A stretch of 64,000 nt of DNA from Mesoterricola sediminis (GCF_030295425.1 NZ_AP027081.1:1984001-2048000), one strand, 5' to 3'. Shown: positions 28,738 to 37,272, counted from the first letter of the stretch. A program made the numbers and translations. The notes: a model not told the origin generated them from the sequence alone.

Positions 28738-29109
28738 TCAGGCCAGGGAGTGCAGGCCGAACATGTTCCCGTCCGGATCCTGGGCCAGGGCGATGAAGCC
28801 GAATTCGCCGATGGAGAACTTGGGCTTGAAGATCTTGCCGCCGAAGGCCTCCACCCGGCCCGCCTCCACGGCGGCGTCGCGGCAGGAGAAATAGACCAGG
28901 GTCCCGTTCCCGCCGGAAGGCACGCCCTCCATGCGGCAGATGGCCCCGGACGTGCCGGGCTGGGCCATGTCGGAGGGGAAGGTGTAGTAGTCCGCGAGCC
29001 CGCCGGGAAGGGGCTCCAGCTTCACCTGGAGCACGCCCTCGTAGAAGGCCCGGGCCCGGGGCATGTCCTGCACGTAGATCTCGAACCAGCAGACCGGATT
29101 CTGGGGCAT
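28738..29109 (-). CDS. VOC-family (glyoxalase/bleomycin-resistance fold) protein
   Basis: 123 residues forming a beta-alpha-beta-beta-beta pair of modules: PVCWFEIYVQDMPRARAFYE at the N-terminus and EFGFIALAQDPDGNMFGLHS at the C-terminus, both typical of the VOC fold. A metal-binding Glu in WFEIYV and a possible ligand near the C-terminus are present, but the substrate is unknown. Many homologues are small stand-alone enzymes or binding proteins. It lies alone between the ABC unit and ispE. Confidence 0.85.
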   Translation of the reverse strand: MPQNPVCWFEIYVQDMPRARAFYEGVLQVKLEPLPGGLADYYTFPSDMAQPGTSGAICRMEGVPSGGNGTLVYFSCRDAAVEAGRVEAFGGKIFKPKFSIGEFGFIALAQDPDGNMFGLHSLA

Positions 29110-29184
29110 GGGGCCTCCTCGGATGGTGTCTGCTTGGATGCTCCGGCGGGGCGGTCCGTTCTTGATAAAAAAAAGATTCCCGGC

Positions 29185-30015
29185 TCAGACCGCCCAGAAC
29201 GTCCAATCGGAACGGGTGCCGGACAGCAGGGCCCGGGCCGCGTCCCGGGCCATGGGGGTGGCGTAGCGCGCCGCCCAGCAGCTCCCGGAGCCGCACAGGA
29301 GGGGGTCGCCGCCGGTGCCCACCAGGGCGGCCTTGACCTCGGACAGGGCGGGGCAGGCGAAGATCGCCGCGCCGGTGAGGTCGTTGCGCCAGGGGGGGGC
29401 CTCCCCGCCCAGGAGGCTCGGGCAGGCCGAGGGGAAGGGGTAGCCCACCTGGGAGATGGACTTGTAGACGCTGGGGGTGGCCACGTGCAGGCCGGGATGG
29501 ACGAGGAGGATGGGTTCGAGGGGCACCGGGCGCAGGGGGTAGACCCGCTCGCCCCGGCCCAGGCCCAGGACCGTCCCGCCCAGGAGGAAGAGGGGGACGT
29601 CGCTGCCCAGCTCCGCGGCGAGCCGCAGGAGGACGGCGTCGGAGAGCTCCAGCCCGTGGAGGTCCCGGCCCAGGCGCAGCGCCGCGGCCGCGTCGCTGGA
29701 ACCGCCGCCGAGCCCGCCCCCGGCGGGGATGCGCTTCACGAGGCGGAGCCGCGCGGGAAGCTCCCGGCCGGCCTCGCGCTCCAGGAGGCGCCAGGCCCGG
29801 ACCACCAGGTTGCTGTCGTCGGCCCTCAGGCCCGCGGCGGCGGGCCCTTCCAGCTCCAGGGAGAACCGGTCGGCGGTCTCCGCGTCCAGGTCGTCCCGCA
29901 GGTCCTCGACGCCTTCCAGGACCGTGGTCACGAGCTCCAGCTCGTGGAACCCGTCCGGGAACCGGCCCAGGACCGCCAGGAACCGGTTCAGCTTGGCCCA
30001 GGCCGTCGCGCGCAT
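29185..30015 (-). CDS. ispE: 4-diphosphocytidyl-2-C-methyl-D-erythritol kinase
   Basis: IspE phosphorylates CDP-ME at the 2-hydroxyl in the MEP isoprenoid pathway. The 276 residues show AKLNRFLAVLGRFPDGFHEL at the N-terminus (substrate-binding Lys and Asn) and the GHMP-kinase ATP loop PAGGGLGGGSSDAAAALRL. The ATG overlaps the stop of map by one base (TGATG), so the pair is translationally coupled. A T-rich run lies just beyond the stop on the coding strand (29163-29177), but no strong stem is evident. Confidence 0.93.
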   Translation of the reverse strand: MRATAWAKLNRFLAVLGRFPDGFHELELVTTVLEGVEDLRDDLDAETADRFSLELEGPAAAGLRADDSNLVVRAWRLLEREAGRELPARLRLVKRIPAGGGLGGGSSDAAAALRLGRDLHGLELSDAVLLRLAAELGSDVPLFLLGGTVLGLGRGERVYPLRPVPLEPILLVHPGLHVATPSVYKSISQVGYPFPSACPSLLGGEAPPWRNDLTGAAIFACPALSEVKAALVGTGGDPLLCGSGSCWAARYATPMARDAARALLSGTRSDWTFWAV

Positions 30016-30809
30016 CAGAAGCCGTCCTCGAGCTCGAACTCGGGGTCGGGCGTGCTCAGGATCAGGGGGCCGTCCTTGGTGATGGCCACGGCGTGCTCGA
30101 ACTGGGCCGAGAGGCTGCCGTCGGCGGTGCGCACCGTCCAGCCGTCGGGCTCCACCACGCAGCGGTGGCTCCCCATGTTGAAGATGGGCTCGATGGTGAT
30201 GGTCATGCCCACCTCCATGCGGAACCCGGTGCCGGGGCGCACGTCGGCGTAGACCACCTGCGGATCCTCGTGGAGCTCGCGGCCGAGGCCGTGTCCGATG
30301 TACTCCCGGACGATGCTGTAGCCCAGGCCCTCGCCGAAGGTCTGCACGGCCGTGGCCATGTCGCCCAGGCGGTACCCGACCCGGCAGTACTCGATGCCCT
30401 TGAACATGGCGAGCTGGTTGGCCTGGAGCAGGCGCCGGGCCTCCTCCGTGATCGTGCCGACCCCCACGGAGAGGCAGGTGTCGCCGTGGAAGCCGTCCAG
30501 CTTGGCCCCGCAGTCGATGGCGATGATGTCGCCGTCCCGCAGGACGTAGCTGGAGGGGATCCCGTGCACCACCCGGTCGTTCACGGACGTGCAGAGGGTG
30601 GCCGGGAAGCCGTGGTACCCCTTGAAGTTGGGGACGCCGCCGTTCTTGCGGATGTAGAGCTCGGCCAGCTTGTCGAGTTCGAGAAGGGAGACGCCCGGCT
30701 TGGCAGCCCGGGCGGCGACCCGCAGCGCATTTGCGGCCAAACGGCCGGCCTCACGGAGCTTCTCGATCTCCTTCCTGGATTTGTAGCGTATCTGTTCTCG
30801 GATGGGCAA
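30015..30809 (-). CDS. map: Methionine aminopeptidase, type I
   Basis: Removes the N-terminal Met from nascent proteins. From a TTG start the protein is 264 residues, the standard type I size, beginning MPIREQIRYKSRKEIEKLRE. GGAGG lies 5 bases before this TTG; the only upstream in-frame ATGs lack such a site and would add non-homologous residues. Metal ligands are visible in AIDCGAKLDGFHGDTCLSVG (two Asp), GHGLGRELHEDP (His) and the two Glu segments ITIEPIFN and near the C-terminus FEHAVAIT. It is coupled to ispE. Confidence 0.93.
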   Translation of the reverse strand: MPIREQIRYKSRKEIEKLREAGRLAANALRVAARAAKPGVSLLELDKLAELYIRKNGGVPNFKGYHGFPATLCTSVNDRVVHGIPSSYVLRDGDIIAIDCGAKLDGFHGDTCLSVGVGTITEEARRLLQANQLAMFKGIEYCRVGYRLGDMATAVQTFGEGLGYSIVREYIGHGLGRELHEDPQVVYADVRPGTGFRMEVGMTITIEPIFNMGSHRCVVEPDGWTVRTADGSLSAQFEHAVAITKDGPLILSTPDPEFELEDGF

Positions 30810-30870
30810 TTTCGCCTCCAGGACATAGTTTACCCGAAGGCGATAGAATCCCAGGGTCATGGAGCCGCGT

Positions 30871-31200
30871 ATGATCCGACGTTCTGTTGCCCTCGCCCTC
30901 GTGCTGGCCGGTCTGGCTTGTGGGCCCCGCATCCCCCCCAAGCCGGCCGGCGTGCCCGCCACCGCCTTCTGGGCCGGGGATGGCAAGGCGGGCGTCTTCG
31001 TGGCCATCGGCGTGCCCGATCATGAGGGGTGGCAGGTCCAGCTCTACGACGACCGCTCCGGAGCCGTGGTGGCCCAGGGCCTCTACGTCATCCACCAGGG
31101 CACGGCCCGGCCGTCCTTCAAGCAGGAGGACTTCGCGGGGTGGGATGGGCATGCTGTCCGGCTGACCGGTGGCGGCGTGCTGGAGCCCAAGACCCGCTGA
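30871..31200 (+). CDS. Small putative lipoprotein, unknown function
   Basis: 109 residues. The start MIRRSVALALVLAGLACGP is preferred over the ATG 12 bases upstream because GGAG lies 6 bases before it and the signal peptide then has a normal length; the lipidated Cys would be C17. The mature part is a single small beta-rich domain (AVFVAIGVPDHEGWQVQLYDD-like). It is divergent from map and overlaps the next gene by TGATG. No family recognised. Confidence 0.65.
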   Translation: MIRRSVALALVLAGLACGPRIPPKPAGVPATAFWAGDGKAGVFVAIGVPDHEGWQVQLYDDRSGAVVAQGLYVIHQGTARPSFKQEDFAGWDGHAVRLTGGGVLEPKTR

Positions 31201-31811
31201 TGCCGTACACCCGGGAAGAACTGGATTGGATCGAGGCCGAGTGGGCCTTTCACCTGCATGGCCGCCAGGCCTTCATGAGCCGCGAGGACTTCCTCCAGCT
31301 CCAGCAATGGGAGGGCGAGAACATCCAGGCCGACGCCATCGTGGCGGCCATGGAAGCCTACTTCCAGCGCCGGGCCCGGCGGGAGAAGCCGCGGAGCTTC
31401 GTGCAGCTGGCGCACCTGGCCAAGGACGTGGCCCGCGCGACCCAGCTCCGGGCCGCCCTGGACCGGACGGAAGCGCCCGCCGGGGACCTGGCCGGCTGGG
31501 AGCGGGTCAAGGAACCCCTCCGCGCCGACCCCCGCGCCCGGGCCGCCTTCGAGGCCTGGCAGCGCTGCCGCGCCCAGGCCCCGGCCCCGGACAGCCCCGG
31601 TTTCCTGGACCACTTCGACGCGGAGCGGACCCGCCTGAAGGAGCTGACCACGCTGGCCGAGGCGGCCCTGGGTCCCCGCGCGGCGGCCCTCAAGGCCGAG
31701 CTGGAGGCCCGCCTCGCGGAAGCCCGGCTCGAGCCCGGCAGCCTCGTGTGGACGCGGGCCTGGGACCACCACTGGGGGCGCCTCGTACGGGACGCCTGGG
31801 GGATCGAATGA
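31200..31811 (+). CDS. Conserved hypothetical protein
   Basis: 203 residues, no signal peptide or membrane segment, mostly alpha-helical with charged heptad-like stretches (about 135-185). It begins MPYTREELDWIEAEWAFHLH and ends in a Trp-rich tail (WTRAWDHHWGRLVRDAWG). Coupled to its neighbours at both ends: TGATG at the start and ATGA at the end. No recognised family. The tight packing suggests that the lipoprotein, this gene and the next act together. Confidence 0.7.
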   Translation: MPYTREELDWIEAEWAFHLHGRQAFMSREDFLQLQQWEGENIQADAIVAAMEAYFQRRARREKPRSFVQLAHLAKDVARATQLRAALDRTEAPAGDLAGWERVKEPLRADPRARAAFEAWQRCRAQAPAPDSPGFLDHFDAERTRLKELTTLAEAALGPRAAALKAELEARLAEARLEPGSLVWTRAWDHHWGRLVRDAWGIE

Positions 31812-33127
31812 GCGACGCCTGGCTCACGGAACTGGCCAGCCCCACCGCGGGCTTCTTCCCGGCCTTCGCGCGGCGCGCCTCCGGCCCGGAGGGCCCCCGG
31901 GACGCGGCCCGGGACGCCGTGCGCAACCTCCTTCCCCGGGTGGACTGGGCGGCCTACCTCCCCCACGTGCCCCACGGCCTCCTGGGGCTGTCGGCGGTGT
32001 TCCGCCTGCGGCCCCTCCTGGGCGGGCGCAGCTTCCTGCGCATCCTCGCCACCCAGATCCACGCCTTCGCCCACGAGGGCCGGAGCCCCGAAGGGCAGGG
32101 CCTCGCCGCGGCCGGCGCGGGCTCCGGCCACCGGGGCAACCTGGCCATGGCCCTGGACACCCTCCGGCCCGGCATCGCCTGGGGCGAGGCCCTCGGCATC
32201 CCGGCGCCGGACCTGGGCGACTTCCTGGCCATCGAGGCCCGCCTGGAGGCGGACATGGCCAATGTGGGGCACAAGGGGATCATGGCGCGCCACCTGGGCG
32301 AACTGCACGTGGCCCTGGGCCGGCCGAAGACCGGCGGCCCCCTCCTCCTCGCCCTGGCCGCCTGGCTTGGGGCCAGCGAGCCCCGGGACACCTTCTGGAA
32401 CCAACGCGCCGGCAGGCGCCTGGAAGGCGTTCCCCCGGTGCCCCGGACCCCCGCGGTCCTGGGCCTGGAAGACTGGACGCCGGCCGCGCGGGAGATCTGC
32501 GATTGCGGGTTGGTGGAACTCCTCGACCGTTTCTGCGGCCGGATCAAGGCCGGCACGGGGCGGGGCGACCTCCTCGCGGCCCTCGTCCTGGCCGCCGCCG
32601 AGAAGCAGCTGGACGCCCGCAGGGACCTGGAGGGCAAGACCAGCTGGAACTTCGTGCACCTGGCCCGCCTCGCCCGGCACGGGGCGGAGGCCGGCGAACT
32701 GCCGCCGGCGGCCTGGGCCCAGGCCGCGGCCCTGGTGAACCTCTTCCCCACCGACGAGCCGGAGGACCGGCCCCGGTCCAAGGCGCCCCGGCGCCCGATC
32801 GATGACCCCGCGGCGGGCCTCCTGGACGCGATCCTCGACGCGGAGCCCCTGGAGGCCATGCATTACGCCGAGCGCCTCCTGGACGCCGGCGCCGGGGCGG
32901 AGGCCCTGGCCGTCCTGGCCGAGGCGGCCGCCACCAACGATCCCGCCTTCAACCACAGCCACCCCCTCCTGGCCGTGGCCGCCGCCGCGGACCTCGCGCC
33001 CCAGGTGCCCGAACCGGTGGTCCGGGCGATGCTGGTGGCCCTCGCCAAGGCCCTTGCGAACAGCCAGGGAAGCACGGACCTGGGGGCCCAGGCGGAGCGG
33101 GCCTTGACAGCCGTCGCTATAAACTAA
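31808..33127 (+). CDS. Conserved hypothetical protein, His-rich helical
   Basis: 439 residues without signal peptide. Numerous His residues lie in helices (AYLPHVPHGLLGL, ILATQIHAFAHEG, WNFVHLARLARHG, FNHSHPLL), which could bind a metal or haem, as in questin-oxidase-like helical proteins, but the resemblance is not firm enough to name. Start overlaps the previous gene by ATGA. The last codons overlap a promoter-like element for the following gene. Confidence 0.65.
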   Translation: MSDAWLTELASPTAGFFPAFARRASGPEGPRDAARDAVRNLLPRVDWAAYLPHVPHGLLGLSAVFRLRPLLGGRSFLRILATQIHAFAHEGRSPEGQGLAAAGAGSGHRGNLAMALDTLRPGIAWGEALGIPAPDLGDFLAIEARLEADMANVGHKGIMARHLGELHVALGRPKTGGPLLLALAAWLGASEPRDTFWNQRAGRRLEGVPPVPRTPAVLGLEDWTPAAREICDCGLVELLDRFCGRIKAGTGRGDLLAALVLAAAEKQLDARRDLEGKTSWNFVHLARLARHGAEAGELPPAAWAQAAALVNLFPTDEPEDRPRSKAPRRPIDDPAAGLLDAILDAEPLEAMHYAERLLDAGAGAEALAVLAEAAATNDPAFNHSHPLLAVAAAADLAPQVPEPVVRAMLVALAKALANSQGSTDLGAQAERALTAVAIN

Positions 33128-33133
33128 TTATAG
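33104..33133 (+). promoter_or_regulatory. Promoter-like element with palindrome before the secreted JAMM-like gene
   Basis: A consensus -35 hexamer TTGACA (33104-33109) is followed at 18 bp by TTATAG (33128-33133). The -10 region lies in the inverted repeat CTATAA-N5-TTATAG (33117-33133), a plausible operator that would block the promoter when bound. It overlaps the end of the upstream gene and lies 38 bp before the ATG at 33171. Confidence 0.5.
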
Positions 33134-33170
33134 TCCCACGGACCGGCTCCCGGCTCCGGCCGGGGGACGC

Positions 33171-33764
33171 ATGGCAAGAATTCAATTCGTGGCCGCATGG
33201 ATGTTGTGCGGCCTCCTCCCCGCCTTCGAGGCGGCCCCGGGCCCCCTGTTCGAGGTGTGCGGGCGTCAGGAATATTTCAAGGGGAAGCATGGCTTCCAGA
33301 GCGTGGGGCGCGCCAGCGAACACGCCTACAAGGAGTTCCGGGCCCTGAGCCGGGCCGAGCAGATCCACCCCCAGAATGATGAATATTTCAGTTACATCCT
33401 CCGCTGGGAGCCCGAGGACGGCCCACCCCTCTACCTCCACACGGCCTGGCAGCGGGCCTCTGGAGGGGAGCGGGAAGGCAACCAGGTCCTCTTCCAGGTG
33501 GCGTGTCCCGTGCACACCACGGACACCCTGAGGGTCTACACCCTGATGCACTCCCACCCGACGGCCTGGGGGAGTCCCGGGCCGTCCTGGATGGATCTGG
33601 AGACGGCCACCCGGTACACCAACCCGGACGGCAGCTTCCGCCATCTCTACCTGATCAACAACCGCGGCCAGCTGGTGGCCTTCAAGGCAAAACGAAGCGG
33701 CGGGCAGACGGGCCGAATCCGGCACGCCCACCCGCCCCGTCGAAACCTGGACTGGCTGGACTGA
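33171..33764 (+). CDS. Secreted JAMM/MPN-like protein, unknown function
   Basis: 197 residues with an N-terminal signal peptide (MARIQFVAAWMLCGLLPAFEA). The central part contains VYTLMHSHPTAWGSPGPSWMDL, a His-x-His ... Ser-x-x-Asp pattern like the zinc-binding JAMM signature (usual spacing between second His and Ser is 7-10; here 9), followed by a strand pair YLINNRGQLVAFK. DUF4329-type and other bacterial JAMM proteins share this plan. A secreted metallo-isopeptidase or amidase is possible, but the conserved upstream Glu is not clearly identifiable. It has its own promoter-like element. Confidence 0.6.
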   Translation: MARIQFVAAWMLCGLLPAFEAAPGPLFEVCGRQEYFKGKHGFQSVGRASEHAYKEFRALSRAEQIHPQNDEYFSYILRWEPEDGPPLYLHTAWQRASGGEREGNQVLFQVACPVHTTDTLRVYTLMHSHPTAWGSPGPSWMDLETATRYTNPDGSFRHLYLINNRGQLVAFKAKRSGGQTGRIRHAHPPRRNLDWLD

Positions 33765-33767
33765 GGT

Positions 33768-34367
33768 TCACTCCCCCAGGAAGAGGGGGGTGTCCTGGTT
33801 GATGGCCTCCATGGCGGCCCAGATGAGGGACACGTCGTTGGCCATGACGAGCAGGTCGCGCTTGATGCCCCCCAGGTCCATGACGTGGTGGGGCAGCACC
33901 GCCTCCTTGTGGAAGCCGAGCTTCTCGAACGTCTTCCGGGCCCCGAGCTGGTTCTCGACCACCTGGACGATGAGCTTCTCGATGCCCAGGTCCGTGGCGA
34001 GCTTCACCAGGGTGCTGGCGAGGACGGTGCCCAGGCCCTTCCGGCGGAGGTCCCGGTGGCAGGCGAGGCGCAGCTCGCCCACGTGGCGCATCCAGCCGTT
34101 GAAGGTGCGGTAGAGGGTCCCTTCGCCCACGATGTGGCCGCCCTTGACGGCCACCAGGCTGATCACCTCGCCCGTGCCCAGGCGCTGCATGAACCGCATC
34201 GCCCACTCGGGGGTGGTGACGTCGTCCTTCAGGACCATCCGCTCCTCCTCGGGGAGGCCGCGGTAGAAGGCCTGGAGGTCGGCCATATCGCCGGGCTTCA
34301 GGGGCTGGAGGGTGACGGCGGTGCCGTCACGCAGGGTGACGGCGCGGGGGAAGCACTCGGGACCCAT
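33768..34367 (-). CDS. GNAT-family N-acetyltransferase
   Basis: 199 residues with the acetyl-CoA-binding motif A as LACHRDLRRKGLGTVLASTL and motif B GARKTFEKLGFHKEAVLP. Start MGPECFPRAVTL has AAAGGGG upstream; the longer open frame overlaps korC and is not used. It lies 2 bp downstream of korC in the same direction, so it is the last gene of the kor operon. Substrate unknown; a regulator or modifier of a metabolic enzyme cannot be excluded. Confidence 0.88.
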   Translation of the reverse strand: MGPECFPRAVTLRDGTAVTLQPLKPGDMADLQAFYRGLPEEERMVLKDDVTTPEWAMRFMQRLGTGEVISLVAVKGGHIVGEGTLYRTFNGWMRHVGELRLACHRDLRRKGLGTVLASTLVKLATDLGIEKLIVQVVENQLGARKTFEKLGFHKEAVLPHHVMDLGGIKRDLLVMANDVSLIWAAMEAINQDTPLFLGE

Positions 34368-34369
34368 CG

Positions 34370-34930
34370 TCACCCCTTTCCGGCCGCGGCCTGCTCGCGG
34401 CCGTATTCGTAGCCCTTGCGCAGGGCCTTGAGGTTCAGGTCCTCGGTGCCGCGGGGCACGGAATCCAGCACGGCCTTCTCGACGGCCTCGAAGGGCACCA
34501 GGCCCGTGACGCCCGCGAAGAAGCCGACCATGACGATGTTGAGGACGAGGCGGCGGCCCAGCTCCTCGGCGAAGCGGGTGGCGGGCACGCCCATGGCCCG
34601 GGCGCCTTCGGGAAGGCGGCCGTCGGGGTTCACGAGCTCGGCCTCGTAGAGGACCATGCCGCCGGGCTTGAGCTTCGGCACGAACTGGTTGTAGGCGTCC
34701 TGGCTCATGAGGACCAGGATGTCGGGGTTCTTGACGTAGGGGTACCCGATCACCTCGTCCGAGACCGTCACCTGCGCGCTGCACGCGGAGCCGCGCGCCT
34801 CGGGACCGAAGGCCTGGATCAGGGTGGCCTGCTTGCCGCCGTGGATGGCCGCGGCCTTGCCGATGATGGAGCCGCAGAGGATGACGCCCTGGCCGCCCAG
34901 GCCGCCGACGCGGATTTCAGTCTTCGCCAT
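34370..34930 (-). CDS. korC: 2-oxoacid:ferredoxin oxidoreductase, gamma subunit
   Basis: 186 residues, the catalytic-domain III subunit with EIRVGGLGGQGVILCGSIIG at the N-terminus and GPEARGSACSAQVTVSD, which contacts CoA and the partner subunit. It starts 3 bp after korB. The four-gene order D-A-B-C matches 2-oxoglutarate:ferredoxin oxidoreductases more than pyruvate ones, though specificity is inferred. Confidence 0.92.
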   Translation of the reverse strand: MAKTEIRVGGLGGQGVILCGSIIGKAAAIHGGKQATLIQAFGPEARGSACSAQVTVSDEVIGYPYVKNPDILVLMSQDAYNQFVPKLKPGGMVLYEAELVNPDGRLPEGARAMGVPATRFAEELGRRLVLNIVMVGFFAGVTGLVPFEAVEKAVLDSVPRGTEDLNLKALRKGYEYGREQAAAGKG

Positions 34931-34933
34931 GGA

Positions 34934-35818
34934 TCAGCCTCCGTAGGTCTGGAACTTGTCGCCCAGGACCTTGCCGAAATGTTCGTTCATGGAGTCCAGC
35001 CAGGTGGGGCGTTCGCGGTCCACGAACTTGCCGACCACGATGTCGCCCTGGAAGGTGAGCCCGACGTCCTTGGTCTCGGCGCCGTTCTTGATCTGGGAGC
35101 GCTCCTTGTAGTACTTCACCTGGTCCACGCCGTCGCCCAGGCGGTTGCGGCGGGAGTAGAGGGTGGGGCAGGGCGCCATCACCTCGATGAAGACGAAGCC
35201 CTTCTTCTGGAGGCCCTCCTTCATGGCCTTGGCCAGCTGCCGCACGTGGTAGACCGTCCAGCGGGCCACGTAGACCGCGCCGCAGGCGTCGGCCAGGAAC
35301 GGCAGGTTGAACCCGTTCTCGAAATTGCCGTAGGGCATCGTGGTCTGGGTGGGGCCCAGGGGCGTGGTCGGGGCCACCTGGCCGCCGGTCATGCCGTACG
35401 TGAAGTTGTTCACGCAGACGACCATGAGGTCCATGTTGCGCCGCGCGGCGTGCATGAAGTGGTTGCCGCCGATGGCGGTGAGGTCGCCGTCGCCGGAGTA
35501 GACGACCACCTTGAGGTTGGGGTTGGCCAGCTTCAGGCCCGTGGCAAAGGGAATGGCCCGGCCGTGGGTGGTGTGGAAGCTGTCCAGGTTCAGGTAGCCC
35601 GCCGTGCGCCCCGTGCAGCCGATGCCGCTGACGATGGCGATCTGGTCCATGTCCATGCCGGAGTCGGCGAGGGCCCGGCAGAAGCTGTTGAGGGAGGTGC
35701 CGATGCCGCAGCCGGGGCACCAGATGTGGGGGATGCGGTCCTTGCGCAGGAAGGGCAGGACCGGGTTGTCCATCCCGTATTCGAGCTCCTCGGAGGAGGG
35801 ATCCATCAGAAGGGTCAT
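34934..35818 (-). CDS. korB: 2-oxoacid:ferredoxin oxidoreductase, beta subunit (TPP-binding)
   Basis: 294 residues. IWCPGCGIGTSLNSF supplies cluster Cys residues and GDGDLTAIGGNHFMHAARRN is the thiamine diphosphate/Mg2+ motif. MDLMVVCVNNFTYGMTGGQ continues the TPP domain. Its start overlaps the korA stop (ATGA at 35815-35818). With KorA it forms the active site that oxidatively decarboxylates a 2-oxoacid to acyl-CoA, or does the reverse with reduced ferredoxin. Confidence 0.94.
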   Translation of the reverse strand: MTLLMDPSSEELEYGMDNPVLPFLRKDRIPHIWCPGCGIGTSLNSFCRALADSGMDMDQIAIVSGIGCTGRTAGYLNLDSFHTTHGRAIPFATGLKLANPNLKVVVYSGDGDLTAIGGNHFMHAARRNMDLMVVCVNNFTYGMTGGQVAPTTPLGPTQTTMPYGNFENGFNLPFLADACGAVYVARWTVYHVRQLAKAMKEGLQKKGFVFIEVMAPCPTLYSRRNRLGDGVDQVKYYKERSQIKNGAETKDVGLTFQGDIVVGKFVDRERPTWLDSMNEHFGKVLGDKFQTYGG

Positions 35819-36975
35819 CGGGAGGCCTCCATGATCGCGGAAAGGATGGTCTCGACGTCGTGCACGGAGCCGCCGGCGTGGGGCACGGAGACGACCTTGG
35901 CCACGCCAGCGACCGCTCGTTCGACTTCCTGCACCATCTGGCCCATGTTCATTTCGGGCACCACGAACACCTTGGCGGTCCGGGCCAGCTCCTGCATGCG
36001 CTTGGCGGGGAAGGGCCAGGCGATGACGAGGCGGGCGCTGCCCACCTTGACGCCCTTGGCGCGGGCCTGCTCGATGGCGGCCATGGCCACGCGGCTGGTG
36101 ATGCCGTAGGAGACGACGACGACGTCGGCGTCCTCGGTGCGGTCCTCGCGGACGTCCACGAGCTGGTCGGCGTTCTGCTGGATCTTGCCGATGAGCCGGC
36201 CCAGCATGCGCTCCTGGTTGGGGACGCTCATGTCGGGGTAGCCCTTCTCGTTGTGGGTCAGGCCCGTCACGTGGATGCGATGGCCGTCGCCGGCCTTCGT
36301 CATCTCGGGGACCAGGTCCTCGGGCGTCGTGCCGTAGACCTGGTACTCGCCCGGACGCTTATTCGTCCACTTGCGCTCCACGACCTCGATGTCCTCGGGC
36401 CTGGGGATGTCCACGCGCTCCGTCATGTGGCCCACCACCTCGTCCATCATGAGGAACACGGGCACGCGCCAGGTCTCGGTCAGGTTGAAGGCGCGGACGG
36501 TGAGGTCGAAGCACTCCTGGGGGCTGTTCGGGCAGAGGGCGATGATCTGGAAGTCGCCGTGGGAGCCCCACTTCACCTGCATCATGTCGTGCTGGGCCGG
36601 GCCGGTGGGGACGCCGGTGGAGGGGCCGCAGCGCTGGACGTCGATCCACACGCAGGGGGTCTCCGTGATGAAGGCGTAGCCCAGGTGCTCCATCATGAGG
36701 GACAGGCCGGGGCCGCTGGTCACGTTCATGACCTTCTTCCCGCCCCAGGCGGCGCCCTGGATGGCGATGCTCGCGGCGAGCTCGTCCTCCATCTGGATGA
36801 AGACGCCGCCCACCTTGGGAATGCGGGCCGCGAAGCGCTCCACGATCTCGGTGGAGGGGGTGATGGGATATCCGGCCACGAACCGGCAGCCGGCGGCGAG
36901 GGCGCCTTCACAGGCGGCGTGGTCGCCGTCGATGAAGTGGACGCCCGTCAGGACTCCTTTGGGATCAGCGTGCAA
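35815..36975 (-). CDS. korA: 2-oxoacid:ferredoxin oxidoreductase, alpha subunit
   Basis: 386 residues containing the pyrimidine-binding domain (GCRFVAGYPITPSTEIVERF, VFIQMEDELAASIAIQGAAW) and a transketolase C-terminal-like domain. STGVPTGPAQHDMMQVKWGSHGDF is the family signature. The length and separate gamma subunit fit KorA of 2-oxoglutarate synthase, which links succinyl-CoA and 2-oxoglutarate in oxidative or reductive TCA flow with ferredoxin. It follows the korD ferredoxin after 30 bp. Confidence 0.93.
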   Translation of the reverse strand: MHADPKGVLTGVHFIDGDHAACEGALAAGCRFVAGYPITPSTEIVERFAARIPKVGGVFIQMEDELAASIAIQGAAWGGKKVMNVTSGPGLSLMMEHLGYAFITETPCVWIDVQRCGPSTGVPTGPAQHDMMQVKWGSHGDFQIIALCPNSPQECFDLTVRAFNLTETWRVPVFLMMDEVVGHMTERVDIPRPEDIEVVERKWTNKRPGEYQVYGTTPEDLVPEMTKAGDGHRIHVTGLTHNEKGYPDMSVPNQERMLGRLIGKIQQNADQLVDVREDRTEDADVVVVSYGITSRVAMAAIEQARAKGVKVGSARLVIAWPFPAKRMQELARTAKVFVVPEMNMGQMVQEVERAVAGVAKVVSVPHAGGSVHDVETILSAIMEASR

Positions 36976-37005
36976 GGTCTGCCTCCGCTACGGGGATGTG
37001 CGTCA

Positions 37006-37272
37006 TTACGCGTTCTGCGCCTTCTTCGCGTCGATGTCCTTCCACCGGGCTCCGTAGATCGCGAAGTCCGGGCAGTAGAGGCCGCAGTTGTCGCAGCCCG
37101 TGCAGTCCTCGGGACGCTCGAGGACCGGGAAGTGGTAGCCCTTCGCGTTGAATTCGCGCGAGAACTGCAGGGCGTGGGTGGGGCAGAAGTCGATGCAGTA
37201 GGAGCAGCCTTTGCAGACCTCCTGCTTCACCCACACGGTGCCCCGGCCTTTTCGTTCCTGTCCTTCGCTCAT
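37006..37272 (-). CDS. korD: 2-oxoacid:ferredoxin oxidoreductase, delta subunit (2x[4Fe-4S])
   Basis: 88 residues with two four-Cys motifs: EVCKGCSYCIDFCP (about 18-31) and CTGCDNCGLYCPDFA (about 57-71), so two [4Fe-4S] clusters. It begins MSEGQERKGRGTVWVKQEVC. It delivers electrons between the KorAB active site and soluble ferredoxin. It is the first gene of korDABC plus the acetyltransferase. Confidence 0.94.
   Translation of the reverse strand: MSEGQERKGRGTVWVKQEVCKGCSYCIDFCPTHALQFSREFNAKGYHFPVLERPEDCTGCDNCGLYCPDFAIYGARWKDIDAKKAQNA

Noticed and set aside
29163-29177. Poly-A/T run after ispE as an intrinsic terminator
   Set aside because: A T-tract is present on the coding strand, but no stable stem directly precedes it.
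30810-31007. A longer N-terminus of methionine aminopeptidase starting from an upstream ATG
   Set aside because: The extra residues overlap the divergent lipoprotein gene and do not look like the family; a TTG with GGAGG at the right distance gives the normal length.
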